From Thermoanaerobacter uzonensis DSM 18761 (lineage in GTDB: Bacteria; Bacillota; Thermoanaerobacteria; Thermoanaerobacterales; Thermoanaerobacteraceae), in assembly GCF_900129115.1 (NCBI RefSeq), contig NZ_FQUR01000010.1, positions 124,001-188,000 of the forward strand: a stretch of DNA of 64,000 nt, in the 5' to 3' direction. Shown piece by piece: positions 1-8,491 of this stretch. Each line of letters starts with the position of its first letter. Position 1 is the stretch's first letter. A program made the translations under genes and the position numbers. Below the pieces are notes generated by a model, which saw only the letters and a program-made list of their open reading frames with translations, had not been told where the DNA came from and ran no database searches.

Positions 1-2
1 TA

Positions 3-509
3 ACGGTAGTAAATGCTTTAAAAGAACATTTAGAACCATTGTTGTCAAAATTGAGAGAGACAGGATGTAAAATACAAACTGGGAATGATTATATAAAAAT
101 TATGTGTGATAAACGTCCCAAAGCAGTAGACATGATCATTACATTGCCATACCCTGGCTTCCCCACAGATTTACAGCCACAAATGGCTTCGGTTTTGTCT
201 GTAGCAGAGGGAACATCTATTGTTACAGAGACAATATTTGATAATAGATTTAAATACACGGAAGAACTTATACGAATGGGAGCAGATATAAAAGTGGAGG
301 GAAGAGTAGCAGTAATACGTGGTGTTGAGAAGTTAATGGGTGCAAAAGTAGTAGCAAGAGATTTAAGGGGAGGAGCTGCTTTGATTATTGCAGGTTTGGG
401 GGCAAAAGGTACAACAATAGTAGAAGAAGCAGAACACATTGATAGAGGATATGAATCAATCGAAAATGCTTTGAAAAGTGTGGGAGGGGATATTGTAAGA
501 ATAATGTAA
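3..509 (+). CDS. murA: UDP-N-acetylglucosamine 1-carboxyvinyltransferase, C-terminal part
   Basis: The window opens inside this gene; 168 C-terminal residues are visible. MurA transfers enolpyruvate from PEP to UDP-GlcNAc in the cytoplasm, the first committed step of peptidoglycan synthesis. The segment LPYPGFPTDLQPQMA carries the conserved Asp of the family, and the run GAKGTTIVEEAEHIDRGYE matches the closing part of the fold. The N-terminal half with the PEP-binding Cys lies outside. It is followed after about 57 bases by the DivIB gene, as in many Firmicute division clusters. The family assignment is firm; which MurA paralogue this is cannot be told. Confidence 0.93.
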   Translation, partial: TVVNALKEHLEPLLSKLRETGCKIQTGNDYIKIMCDKRPKAVDMIITLPYPGFPTDLQPQMASVLSVAEGTSIVTETIFDNRFKYTEELIRMGADIKVEGRVAVIRGVEKLMGAKVVARDLRGGAALIIAGLGAKGTTIVEEAEHIDRGYESIENALKSVGGDIVRIM

Positions 510-566
510 AACAGCATCATGCTGTTTTACATATGCAAAAGAAAAGTACAAGCAGGGGATGGTTTA

Positions 567-1280
567 ATGGTTAAAAGTGCTTTTAAAAAGAGGTTTTTAA
601 TTTTTATGTTTGTGATGCTAGTATTTATAGTTTTGATTTACCTTTTTATGTTTCATTCAAATTATTTTGAGATTAAAACGATAAAAGTTGTAGGCAATCG
701 AATTTTATCTTATAATGATATTAAAGAGTTAGCTATGATTGACTATGGAATGAATATTTTTAAAGTTAATCCTAAAAAAATAGAAAGTAATTTACTTGCT
801 AACCCCTATATAAGGGAAAGCAAAGTAAAAATTCAATATCCTTCTACTGTAGAAATATTTATAAAAGAAAGGCGAATAGTTGCACAGGTTAAATATCAAA
901 ATGACTATTTAATGATAGATAAAGAAGGAGTAGTAATAAAAAAGGAAAATTACAATCCTGAACTTCCTGTTATAGAAGGGATAAAAGTTGAGAAGTATCA
1001 GATTGGTAAAAAGTTGAGTGATATTTTTGAAAAAAGTTATTTGGGAACGCTTTTAGAACTCATAGAAGGTACAGACTTTTATTCTGTTATAAAATACGTG
1101 AATGAAAAACAAATTATATTAGTTACAAAAAATGGTATAGAGATATCTTTTGACAATCCTTCGGACGTTAATTATTCTTTCAAATTTGCCGAATTAATAT
1201 TAAAAGATTTAGCTAAAAAAGGGTATCATAAAGGCACAATTCAAATTATTGGAGACAGTAATCCAGTATTTATGCCATAG
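567..1280 (+). CDS. ftsQ: Cell division protein DivIB/FtsQ
   Basis: Bitopic membrane protein of 237 residues that joins the FtsL/DivIC complex at the septum. A short basic N-terminus is followed by one membrane segment (about residues 11-31), then a POTRA domain (FEIKTIKVVGN onward) and a beta domain. I chose ATG 567 because AGGGG lies 9 bases upstream and the next residues are basic; an earlier ATG at 519 would add 16 residues without a good ribosome site. It lies between murA and a DUF881 gene, the usual division-cluster order. Conservation is low in this family, so the call rests on architecture and position. Confidence 0.9.
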   Translation: MVKSAFKKRFLIFMFVMLVFIVLIYLFMFHSNYFEIKTIKVVGNRILSYNDIKELAMIDYGMNIFKVNPKKIESNLLANPYIRESKVKIQYPSTVEIFIKERRIVAQVKYQNDYLMIDKEGVVIKKENYNPELPVIEGIKVEKYQIGKKLSDIFEKSYLGTLLELIEGTDFYSVIKYVNEKQIILVTKNGIEISFDNPSDVNYSFKFAELILKDLAKKGYHKGTIQIIGDSNPVFMP

Positions 1281-1295
1281 AGGATGGGGGTACTT

Positions 1296-2018
1296 ATGAA
1301 AAAAAGTGTATATATTTCCGTAGCTTTAGTTTCAATAGTATTAGGAATAATGCTTTCTACGCAATTTAAAATAGTAAAAAAAAGTGGTATAGTTACTGTG
1401 CAGAGAGCAGAAGAATTGGCAGCTCAACTAAAGGAACTGCAGTCAGAAAAAAATGCTCTTCTAAAGCAGATTAATGATTTAGAAGCAAAAATAAATGCTT
1501 ATGAAGATTCTGCCTCCAAGAATAGTGTAATTACTAAAACTTTGAAAAATGATGTAGAAAAATATAAAGAATTAGCAGGTCTGACTGACCTTCAAGGTCC
1601 AGGAGTAATTGTAACTATAAATGATAGCAAACAAGCAGTTCCTCCAGGACAGGACCCTAATTTATTTTTGGTCCACGATGAGGACTTGTTGCGGGTTGTA
1701 AATGAGCTAAGAGCGGCAGGAGCGGAGGCTATATCTTTAAATGACCAAAGATTAATTGCTACTTCAGAAATTAGGTGTGTTGGACCTACAGTAAATGTAA
1801 ATTCTGTACGTTTTTCTGCGCCGTATATTATAAAAGCTATTGGAGATCCCGATACCTTAGAGGCTGCGCTTAAGCTAAAGGGTGGAGTAGTAGATACTTT
1901 AGCTACTTGGGGAATAGAGGTAAATATCAAAAAATCGGACAATATATTGATTAAAAAATATGACGGAGTGATAAAGTTTAGATATGCAAAACCTTTAGTT
2001 GAAGGAGAGAGCAAGTAA
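1296..2018 (+). CDS. DUF881 family membrane protein (YlxW/YlxX-like)
   Basis: Protein of 240 residues with one N-terminal membrane segment, a coiled coil (about residues 25-70, rich in Glu, Leu and Lys) and a DUF881 domain (LTDLQGPGVIVTINDS to the end). B. subtilis has two such genes, ylxW and ylxX, between divIB and sbp; here there is one. The biochemical role is unknown, and the position suggests a part in division or envelope assembly. ATG 1296 was chosen over ATG 1284 because the G-rich site GAGGATGGGGG sits just upstream. The stop overlaps the start of the next gene. Confidence 0.88.
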   Translation: MKKSVYISVALVSIVLGIMLSTQFKIVKKSGIVTVQRAEELAAQLKELQSEKNALLKQINDLEAKINAYEDSASKNSVITKTLKNDVEKYKELAGLTDLQGPGVIVTINDSKQAVPPGQDPNLFLVHDEDLLRVVNELRAAGAEAISLNDQRLIATSEIRCVGPTVNVNSVRFSAPYIIKAIGDPDTLEAALKLKGGVVDTLATWGIEVNIKKSDNILIKKYDGVIKFRYAKPLVEGESK

Positions 2019-2362
2019 TGGCTTATATTATAATGGTTAGTTTATTAATAGGAATAATAATAGGTTTTATTTTGCCAATTAATATCCCCAGTACTTATGT
2101 TTCTTATTTATCCGTTGCTATTCTTGCAGCGTTGGACTCAGTTTTTGGTGGTATTAGAGCTAGTATTGAGGGGAAGTTTGACAATCTTATTTTTATAACT
2201 GGTTTTTTTGGTAATGCGATATTGGCAGGAGGCCTTGCTTATATTGGAGATGTATTAGGAGTTCCCATTTATCTTGCGGCAATTTTTGTATTTGGAAGCA
2301 GGCTCTTTGTCAATTTTGCATATATAAGGAGATATCTGATAGACAAGATGCGAAGAAGGTAG
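2018..2362 (+). CDS. sbp: Small basic protein, DUF1290 (Sbp)
   Basis: 114-residue integral membrane protein with three to four hydrophobic segments and a basic C-terminus (RRYLIDKMRRR). The family sits directly upstream of ftsA in Bacillus and relatives; its function is not known. The core segment ILAALDSVFGGIRA is typical. Its ATG overlaps the last base of the DUF881 gene, so the two are probably translationally coupled. An AAGGAGG site follows the stop and serves ftsA. Confidence 0.88.
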   Translation: MAYIIMVSLLIGIIIGFILPINIPSTYVSYLSVAILAALDSVFGGIRASIEGKFDNLIFITGFFGNAILAGGLAYIGDVLGVPIYLAAIFVFGSRLFVNFAYIRRYLIDKMRRR

Positions 2363-2387
2363 CAGTCTCCTGAAGGAGGATTTAATA

Positions 2388-3614
2388 ATGGGTAATTTAA
2401 TAGTTGGTTTAGACATTGGTACATCTAAAGTATGTACAATTATTGGAGAAGGGGATAAAAACGGAGAGCTGCATATTGTTGGGATTGGCTATTATCCTTG
2501 TAGTGGGGTAAAAAAAGGAGTTATTGTAGATATAGACGAAACTGCCTATTCTATAAAAAAGTCTGTAGAGCAAGCGGAAAGAATGGCCAACCAAAAAATA
2601 TCATCTGTGTATTTGAAAATATATGGGGGATTGACGACAATATATAAAAATAATGGAGTAGTAGCAGTATCGAGAGAAGATAGAGAAATAACAAAACAAG
2701 ATGTGGATAGAGTTTTACAAGCTGCTAAAATTATTGCCATTCCTTCTGATAAAGAAATTATCGATGTTATACCATTAGAATACATTGTGGATGGATATGG
2801 GGAAATAAAAGACCCGATTGGAATGGCAGGTATAAGGTTAGAGGTAAATGCAGCTATAGTAACAGGTAGTGTTACCGCTATTCAAAATATGGAAAAGTGT
2901 GTTAAAAAAGCGGGGTTAGAGGTAGAAGGAATAATCGTAGGACCTTTAGCTACGGGAGAAGCAGTACTTTTAAAAGATGAAAAAGAGTTGGGAGTTGCAT
3001 TAATTGATGTGGGTGCAGGAGTGACTGATATTTCTGTTTTTAAAGATGGCAAAATTATTTATTCTTCCATGATAGCAGTGGGAGGATGGCATATCACAAA
3101 CGATTTGTCTGTAGGGTTAAAGATTTCTTTTGAAGAAGCCGAAAATATAAAGAAGAAATATGGAACTTTAGAAAAATTATCTCCTGAAAAGCTGGAACCA
3201 ATTAAAATTGCTAGTTTAGCAGGTAAAAGCAAATCTACTACAGATGTAAATGAAATATCTGATATAATAGAAGCTAGGGTTTCTGAACTTTTAATGCTTG
3301 TGTATGAAAGATTGGAAGAAGCAAAAGTTCTGGAAGACATTGTTACAAATGTTGTCATAACAGGTGGAGGTATTTCCTTCTTAAAAGGTAACCTAGAGTT
3401 AGCACAAAAAATTTTTAATAGAAATATTCGGATTGGCTCTCCGCAAAATATCGGAGTAGCAACTCCTATTTACTCAGCAGGAGTAGGAGTGGTAAAATAT
3501 GTATATAACAATAAGAGGTTTATGCATAATATCCAATCGAATGATAAAAAGGAGAAAAAGAGTTCTAAATTAGTTGACAAGCTCAAGGAAATATTTAGCG
3601 ATTTTTGGGCATAA
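2388..3614 (+). CDS. ftsA: Cell division protein FtsA
   Basis: Actin-fold ATPase of 408 residues that tethers FtsZ filaments to the membrane and recruits later division proteins. The phosphate-1 motif GLDIGTSKVCTIIGE is at the N-terminus, the phosphate-2 motif is in VALIDVGAGVTDIS, and the adenosine motif VVITGGGISFL is near residue 325. The C-terminus ends in an amphipathic segment (KLVDKLKEIFSDFW), the membrane-targeting helix of the family. A strong AAGGAGG ribosome site precedes ATG 2388. It is 15 bases from ftsZ and clearly co-transcribed with it. Confidence 0.96.
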   Translation: MGNLIVGLDIGTSKVCTIIGEGDKNGELHIVGIGYYPCSGVKKGVIVDIDETAYSIKKSVEQAERMANQKISSVYLKIYGGLTTIYKNNGVVAVSREDREITKQDVDRVLQAAKIIAIPSDKEIIDVIPLEYIVDGYGEIKDPIGMAGIRLEVNAAIVTGSVTAIQNMEKCVKKAGLEVEGIIVGPLATGEAVLLKDEKELGVALIDVGAGVTDISVFKDGKIIYSSMIAVGGWHITNDLSVGLKISFEEAENIKKKYGTLEKLSPEKLEPIKIASLAGKSKSTTDVNEISDIIEARVSELLMLVYERLEEAKVLEDIVTNVVITGGGISFLKGNLELAQKIFNRNIRIGSPQNIGVATPIYSAGVGVVKYVYNNKRFMHNIQSNDKKEKKSSKLVDKLKEIFSDFWA

Positions 3615-3629
3615 AGAGGAGGGTTTTTT

Positions 3630-4703
3630 GTGATAGGTATAGAAACTGATATGGAACAATTTGCTGCTATTAAAGTAATAGGAGTTGGTGGTGGAGGCGG
3701 AAATGCAGTAAATCGTATGATTGATGCTGGCCTTCGCGGTGTTGAGTTTATTTCAATTAATACAGACAAGCAAGCTCTTTATTTATCAAAAGCTGAAATA
3801 AAAATACAAATTGGTGAAAAATTAACGAAAGGGTTAGGAGCAGGGGCAAACCCGGAAATTGGGAAAAAAGCTGCTGAAGAATCTAGAGAAGAAATAGAAC
3901 GAGTTATAAAAGGCGCTGATATGATATTTATTACTTCTGGCATGGGAGGAGGCACAGGAACGGGAGCTGCTCCAGTTGTGGCAGAAATAGCAAAAGAATT
4001 AGGAATTTTGACAGTGGGAGTTGTTACTAAGCCTTTTACATTTGAAGGAAGAAAAAGGATGGCTCATGCAGAAATGGGCATTGAAGAACTTAAAAAACAT
4101 GTAGATGCGCTTATTACTATTCCTAATGATAGATTATTGCAAGTTGTAGAGAAAAAAACTTCAATGATCGATGCTTTTAAATTAGCGGATGATGTTTTAA
4201 GACAAGGTGTTCAAGGTATATCCGATCTTATTGCAGTCCCTGGACTTGTAAATGTTGATTTTGCTGATGTAAAAACGATTATGACAAATACGGGACTTGC
4301 ACATATGGGAATAGGCATAGCTTCTGGGGAGAATAAAGCGACTGAGGCAGCGAAACAAGCCATTCATAGTCCACTATTAGAGACTTCAATTGAAGGCTCA
4401 AGAGGAATTCTTTTGAATATTGCAGGAGGTCCGAATTTAACCATATTTGAAGTTAATGAAGCAGCTAATTTTATCTATGAGGCTGCTGACCCTGATGCAA
4501 ATATTATATTTGGTGCAGTAATAGACGAATCATTAGATGACCAAATAAGAATTACTGTTATAGCTACAGGTTTTGAAAGAAATGAAAAATCTAAGGAGGC
4601 AGCGAAGAAAAAAGACACTAGGGAGCCTGAAGTAAAATTAGAAAATGTTATAGAAAGTGATGATTTGGATATACCTACTTTTCTAAGAAGAGGAAGACGA
4701 TAA
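3630..4703 (+). CDS. ftsZ: Cell division protein FtsZ
   Basis: Tubulin-like GTPase of 357 residues that forms the division ring. Visible motifs: [11 protein letters not shown] near the N-terminus, the GTP-binding loop [10 protein letters not shown] near residue 107, the T7-loop region with NVDFADV, and the C-terminal peptide DIPTFLRR that binds FtsA. GTG 3630 follows GAGGAGGG by six bases; an ATG at 3651 is the alternative and is where many homologues begin. The gene ends the division cluster and is followed at once by an intrinsic terminator. Confidence 0.97.
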   Translation: MIGIETDMEQFAAIKVIGVGGGGGNAVNRMIDAGLRGVEFISINTDKQALYLSKAEIKIQIGEKLTKGLGAGANPEIGKKAAEESREEIERVIKGADMIFITSGMGGGTGTGAAPVVAEIAKELGILTVGVVTKPFTFEGRKRMAHAEMGIEELKKHVDALITIPNDRLLQVVEKKTSMIDAFKLADDVLRQGVQGISDLIAVPGLVNVDFADVKTIMTNTGLAHMGIGIASGENKATEAAKQAIHSPLLETSIEGSRGILLNIAGGPNLTIFEVNEAANFIYEAADPDANIIFGAVIDESLDDQIRITVIATGFERNEKSKEAAKKKDTREPEVKLENVIESDDLDIPTFLRRGRR

Positions 4704-4734
4704 ATCTGCAAAGGTTTCTTTGCAGATTTTTTTT
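4704..4734 (+). terminator. Intrinsic terminator after ftsZ
   Basis: A perfect 10-bp stem (ATCTGCAAAG / CTTTGCAGAT) with a GTTT loop is followed by seven T. It closes the division cluster and separates it from spoIIGA. Confidence 0.93.
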
Positions 4735-4804
4735 ATGCAAAAATTCTACAAAAACAACCTTATTTTTATTCCAAAATATTACAATAAATTTGGGATTTTT
4801 ATTT

Positions 4805-4810
4805 TATAAT
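4805..4810 (+). promoter_or_regulatory. Candidate -10 box upstream of spoIIGA
   Basis: TATAAT lies about 70 bases before the spoIIGA start in an AT-rich gap after the ftsZ terminator. In B. subtilis the spoIIG promoter is a sigma-A promoter activated by Spo0A. I could not find a convincing -35 element or Spo0A box here. Confidence 0.4.
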
Positions 4811-4878
4811 ATGAATAAAATAAGCAAATGGGAATATACATTGTATAAGGATTAAAAGTGTCCCCGGGGATGATATGA

Positions 4879-5709
4879 ATGTATTTAGATGTAATTTTTT
4901 TCGAAAATTTAATTATTAACTATCTTATTTTATCCCTTACACAAAAATTTTCTAAAAAAGACAGCAAACCTATTAAACTTTTTTTAGGTGCATTATTGGG
5001 AGCCTGTTATGTACTAATAATTTTTTTGTTACCTTATAAGATGATTCACGAAGTTTTCGCAAAAATTATTTTATCTCTCTTAATAATATATATGGCATTT
5101 ACTCCAAAAACATTAAAAGAATTTTTGAGAATTTTAGCAGTTTTTTATCTAATTTCTTTTGCAATAGGTGGGACAATTTTTGCGGTTTTATATACGGCAA
5201 AACTTAATTTACATAGTTTGTGGATTGGAATATTGATAGCTATTTTACTTTTCTATACTAATTGGGATTATATAGTGAGAAAATCAACAGAGGGAAAAAT
5301 GTTATACAGCATAAAAATAGAAATTTTTCAAAAACAAGTAGAGATAAAAGGATTATTGGATACTGGAAATAGATTATATGACCCTTTAACTAAAGCGCCT
5401 GTTGTGGTAGTGGAGTTTTCGGCTATGGGAAATATACTTCCTGATAATATGGAAATTTTATTAAATGAAGAAAATATAGATTTTAACAAAATTTTTGAAG
5501 TTTTGAAAGAGGAAAGATGGTTATCAAGGATAAGGTTAATACCCTTTATATCAGTGGGACAGTCAAAAGGAATAATGCTAGGATTTAAGCCGGATAAATT
5601 AGTTGTAGGGGAAAAAGAAGTAAGAAATGCAATAGTAGGAATATACAAAAGTAAAATAGGTAAAGATGGCAACTATGCAGCGTTGTTGACACCAGAAATT
5701 TTAGTATAA
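4879..5709 (+). CDS. spoIIGA: Sigma-E processing peptidase SpoIIGA
   Basis: Membrane aspartyl protease of 276 residues that removes the pro-sequence of sigma-E in the mother cell. The N-terminal half holds about five membrane segments (residues 5-130). The C-terminal half carries the aspartyl protease motif [11 protein letters not shown] near residue 160. The next gene is sigE, its substrate, and the two overlap at their stop and start region. ATG 4879 follows the G-rich run CCCCGGGGATG. Length and arrangement agree with the Bacillus and Clostridium family. Confidence 0.94.
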   Translation: MYLDVIFFENLIINYLILSLTQKFSKKDSKPIKLFLGALLGACYVLIIFLLPYKMIHEVFAKIILSLLIIYMAFTPKTLKEFLRILAVFYLISFAIGGTIFAVLYTAKLNLHSLWIGILIAILLFYTNWDYIVRKSTEGKMLYSIKIEIFQKQVEIKGLLDTGNRLYDPLTKAPVVVVEFSAMGNILPDNMEILLNEENIDFNKIFEVLKEERWLSRIRLIPFISVGQSKGIMLGFKPDKLVVGEKEVRNAIVGIYKSKIGKDGNYAALLTPEILV

Positions 5710-5723
5710 TGGGGGTGTGGAAA

Positions 5724-6449
5724 GTGCAACTAAAAACAAAAGTAAAAATAGAAATGCTATTGTTGTGGAAAAAAATCCTTGATTTTTTAGATTTATCTGA
5801 AGGCATATTTTATATTGGAGGAAGTGAAGCATTACCTCCTCCTCTTTCTGTAGAAGAAGAAATATATTTAATTTCAAAGATGGAAAAAGGAGATAATGGA
5901 GCAAAAACGGTACTTATTGAAAGAAATTTAAGGTTGGTAGTATATATAGCAAAAAAATTTGAAAACACAGGAGTGGGAATCGAAGATTTAATATCTATTG
6001 GCACAATTGGACTTATAAAAGCCATTAATACTTTCAATCCTAAGAAAAAAATAAAATTAGCTACGTATGCTTCTCGCTGTATTGAGAATGAGATATTAAT
6101 GTATTTAAGAAGGAATAGCAAAACTAAATTAGAGGTTTCTTTTGAGGAGCCTTTAAATGTAGATTGGGACGGAAATGAACTTCTGCTTTCTGATATTTTA
6201 GGAACTGATAATGAAACAGTTTATAAATATATCGAAGATGAGGTAGAAAAGGAATTATTAACTTCTGCATTGAAGAAATTACCAGATAGAGAAAAAAAGA
6301 TAATAGGATTGAGATTTGGATTGGAGGGTGGAGTAGAAAAGACTCAAAAAGAAGTGGCAGATATGTTAGGAATTTCACAGTCATATATTTCTCGTTTAGA
6401 AAAAAAGATTTTAAAAAGATTAAAAAAAGAAATGAATAGATTAGTCTAA
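5724..6449 (+). CDS. sigE: RNA polymerase sporulation sigma factor sigma-E
   Basis: Early mother-cell sigma factor of 241 residues. The N-terminal pro-sequence (about 28 residues, up to [14 protein letters not shown]) matches the segment removed by SpoIIGA. Region 2 ([45 protein letters not shown]) and region 4 helix-turn-helix ([20 protein letters not shown]) are clear. I favour GTG 5724, nine bases after GGGGG, because the resulting N-terminus aligns with known pro-sigma-E; ATG 5709 would add five residues and overlap the spoIIGA stop. Confidence 0.94.
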   Translation: MQLKTKVKIEMLLLWKKILDFLDLSEGIFYIGGSEALPPPLSVEEEIYLISKMEKGDNGAKTVLIERNLRLVVYIAKKFENTGVGIEDLISIGTIGLIKAINTFNPKKKIKLATYASRCIENEILMYLRRNSKTKLEVSFEEPLNVDWDGNELLLSDILGTDNETVYKYIEDEVEKELLTSALKKLPDREKKIIGLRFGLEGGVEKTQKEVADMLGISQSYISRLEKKILKRLKKEMNRLV

Positions 6450-6457
6450 GCTTTTCT

Positions 6458-6487
6458 GTATATTTTTTTATCCTGCCGGCAATACTG
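6458..6487 (+). promoter_or_regulatory. Sigma-F-type promoter of sigG
   Basis: GTATA at 6458-6462 and GGCAATACTG at 6478-6487 are exactly 15 bases apart. This fits the sigma-F consensus GYATA-N15-GGNNANAMTR at every defined position. The sigG ATG lies 31 bases downstream. It agrees with known forespore control of sigG (spoIIIG) in Bacillus. Confidence 0.8.
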
Positions 6488-6518
6488 TTAATAAGCTAAA
6501 CATGTGGGGGCAGGATTT

Positions 6519-7289
6519 ATGAATAACAAAGTTGAAATTTGCGGAGTCAATACCTCTAAGTTACCTGTTTTAAAACCTTCCAAGCAAAAAGAGCTACTGC
6601 AGCGGATGAAAAATGGAGACAAAAAAGCGAGAGAAGAATTTATAAATGGGAATTTGCGATTGGTACTAAGCGTTATTCAAAGGTTTAATAATCGCGGAGA
6701 GTACGTAGATGATTTGTTTCAAGTAGGATGTATAGGGCTTATAAAAGCAATTGACAATTTTGACTTAAATCAAAATGTAAAATTTTCCACTTATGCTGTT
6801 CCGATGATAATTGGAGAAATAAGAAGATATTTAAGAGATAACACTCCTATAAGAGTGAGCCGCTCTTTAAGAGATATAGCTTATAAAGCATTACAGGTAA
6901 GGGACAAATTAGTATCGGAAAATTCCAAAGAGCCGACAGTAGGCGAAATAGCTAAGGAGCTGGACCTCCCACGTGAAGAAGTAGTAATGGCTCTTGATGC
7001 TATTCAAGAACCGGTTTCTTTGTTTGAACCTATCTATCATGATGGTGGTGATGCAATTTATGTGATGGACCAAGTCAGTGATGACAAGAATATTGACGAA
7101 GTTTGGTTAGAAAAAATTGCTTTAAAAGAGGCGATACAAAAACTTAATGAAAGGGAGAAATTGATATTGACACTGAGATTTTTTGAGGGTAAAACTCAAA
7201 TGGAGGTAGCAAAGGAGATAGGAATATCTCAAGCACAAGTTTCAAGATTGGAAAAAGCGGCTTTAAATCACATGAGGAAATACATCTAG
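6519..7289 (+). CDS. sigG: RNA polymerase sporulation sigma factor sigma-G
   Basis: Late forespore sigma factor, 256 residues. The N-terminus NKVEICGVNTSKLPVLK is a hallmark of sigma-G. Region 2 (RLVLSVIQRFNNRGE, DDLFQVGCIGLIKAIDNFD, KFSTYAVPMIIGEIRRYL), region 3 and region 4 (TQMEVAKEIGISQAQVSRLE) are complete. ATG 6519 follows GGGGGCAGG; GTG 6504 would add five residues. A sigma-F promoter precedes it. Its stop codon overlaps a hairpin that has been duplicated by insertion of repeat-element copy 1. Confidence 0.95.
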   Translation: MNNKVEICGVNTSKLPVLKPSKQKELLQRMKNGDKKAREEFINGNLRLVLSVIQRFNNRGEYVDDLFQVGCIGLIKAIDNFDLNQNVKFSTYAVPMIIGEIRRYLRDNTPIRVSRSLRDIAYKALQVRDKLVSENSKEPTVGEIAKELDLPREEVVMALDAIQEPVSLFEPIYHDGGDAIYVMDQVSDDKNIDEVWLEKIALKEAIQKLNEREKLILTLRFFEGKTQMEVAKEIGISQAQVSRLEKAALNHMRKYI

Positions 7290-7309
7290 CTTATCAGGAA
7301 TGATAAGCT
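7288..7309 (+). repeat. Left copy of duplicated sigG hairpin (22 bp)
   Basis: Stem AGCTTATC / GATAAGCT with loop AGGAAT. The identical 22 bases recur at 7575-7596 on the far side of repeat-element copy 1. This copy has no T-run after it, since the element begins at the next base. Confidence 0.92.
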
Positions 7310-7574
7310 CAGACTGTAGACAAACTTTCGCAAAGGAGATATTTTGCAATCGGTGCGACTTGTGACAAAGCGGCATAAAACTTAGCAAGACCGAGGGTGG
7401 AGGCAGGGCCGAAGCCATGGAGGGCGAAGGCGGGCACCTTAAGGCAAGGAGGCCGATTGTGCCCGGTACCCTGCCGGAGCCCGAAGGTCGAGCTTTAGTT
7501 TTGTCGCTTTGGAACATCGGAGCGACAATGCAAAATATCTCCTTTGAATATTTTTTAACTTTGTCAACAAACTG
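7310..7574 (+). mobile_element. Terminator-associated repeat element, copy 1 (265 bp)
   Basis: Non-coding element with ends CAGACTGTAGACAAAC and GTCAACAAACTG, which form an imperfect terminal inverted repeat. A perfect 18-bp inverted repeat lies just inside (7331-7348 and 7529-7546, CAAAGGAGATATTTTGCA). The core (about 7389-7495) is far richer in GC than its surroundings and self-complementary: GGCAGGG with CCCTGCC, GGGCAC with GTGCCC, GACC with GGTC. Two further copies are in the window. It lies between two copies of the sigG hairpin. No credible gene is inside, so it would need a transposase from elsewhere. Confidence 0.88.
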
Positions 7575-7605
7575 AGCTTATCAGGAATGATAAGCTAGAT
7601 TTTTT
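7575..7605 (+). terminator. Right copy of sigG hairpin, with T-run
   Basis: The 22-bp hairpin of 7288-7309 is repeated at 7575-7596 and here is followed by AGATTTTTT, so this copy keeps the full terminator. Removing the element and one copy restores a single 11-bp-stem terminator directly after sigG. Confidence 0.9.
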
Positions 7606-7650
7606 CATATAATTTTATGAAAAGGAAAAGGACAAAAGGGGGAAATTAAG

Positions 7651-7896
7651 ATGATTAAAGCATCAGAATTAAGAGATAAAGATGTTATAGATATAAACAC
7701 AGGACAAAAATTAGGAAATATAGTTGACATTGAAATAAATCTTGAAGAAGGAAGAGTGGAAGGAATTGTTATACCGAAGGAAACAAGTCTTTTTAGGTTT
7801 TTTAATAAAGATATAGAAATTTATTTGTCGTGGGAATCTATAAAAAAGATTGGAACGGATGTAATATTAGTAGATTTCAAAGACAGAGAAGCTTAA
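7651..7896 (+). CDS. ylmC: YlmC/YmxH family PRC-barrel protein
   Basis: 81-residue single PRC-barrel domain (KASELRDKDVIDINTGQKLGN onward). The family is widespread in spore formers and often sits beside sigG; its function is not established. A GGGGGAAATTAAG site precedes ATG 7651. The gene stands alone, with a repeat element upstream and nrdR 67 bases downstream. Confidence 0.88.
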   Translation: MIKASELRDKDVIDINTGQKLGNIVDIEINLEEGRVEGIVIPKETSLFRFFNKDIEIYLSWESIKKIGTDVILVDFKDREA

Positions 7897-7963
7897 GTTT
7901 GACTAATGAAAACAAGTTTATTATAATTTTATTAAACAATTAAGAATTGTTGGAGGTAATAAG

Positions 7964-8440
7964 ATGAAATGCCCTTATTGTGGGTATCCAGATTCAAAAG
8001 TTATTGACTCTCGACCTACAGATGATAACACTTCAATAAGGAGAAGAAGGGAATGTTTAAAATGTGGGAAGAGATTTACTACTTATGAGAAAGTAGAACA
8101 ATTGCCTATACTTGTAATAAAAAAGGACAATAGCAGAGAGGTCTATGACAGAGATAAAATATTAAAAGGCATGATAAAAGCTTGTGAAAAAAGGCCAGTG
8201 TCTATAAAAGTTTTAGAAGAAATTACAGATGAAATTGACAAGAGAATAATAAATTCAATGGAAAGGGAAATAACCTCCACTGAAATCGGAGAAATGGTAA
8301 TGGAAAAACTTAAAAATGTAGATGAAGTAGCTTATGTCAGGTTTGCTTCTGTTTATAGGCAGTTTAAAGACATAAATACTTTTATGGACGAACTTAAGAA
8401 ACTTCTTAAAGAGAACGAGACAAAAAAAGAAAAGACGTAA
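7964..8440 (+). CDS. nrdR: Transcriptional repressor NrdR
   Basis: 158-residue regulator of ribonucleotide reductase genes. The N-terminal zinc ribbon has CPYC at residues 3-6 and CLKC near residue 31, followed by GKRFTTYE. An ATP-cone domain follows ([16 protein letters not shown] to [12 protein letters not shown]) and senses ATP/dATP. GGAGGT precedes ATG 7964. No reductase gene is nearby; it is followed by phoP with a 51-base gap. Confidence 0.95.
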   Translation: MKCPYCGYPDSKVIDSRPTDDNTSIRRRRECLKCGKRFTTYEKVEQLPILVIKKDNSREVYDRDKILKGMIKACEKRPVSIKVLEEITDEIDKRIINSMEREITSTEIGEMVMEKLKNVDEVAYVRFASVYRQFKDINTFMDELKKLLKENETKKEKT

Positions 8441-8491
8441 TTGTTTTTTTGTTTCAAAGGTGTACAAGCCATATTAGCTGGAGGTGTCAAA

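Noticed and set aside
7263-7517. 84-codon minus-strand open frame across repeat-element copy 1
   Set aside because: It spans the end of sigG, the hairpin and the element; no ribosome site, and the frame is not kept in the other copies.
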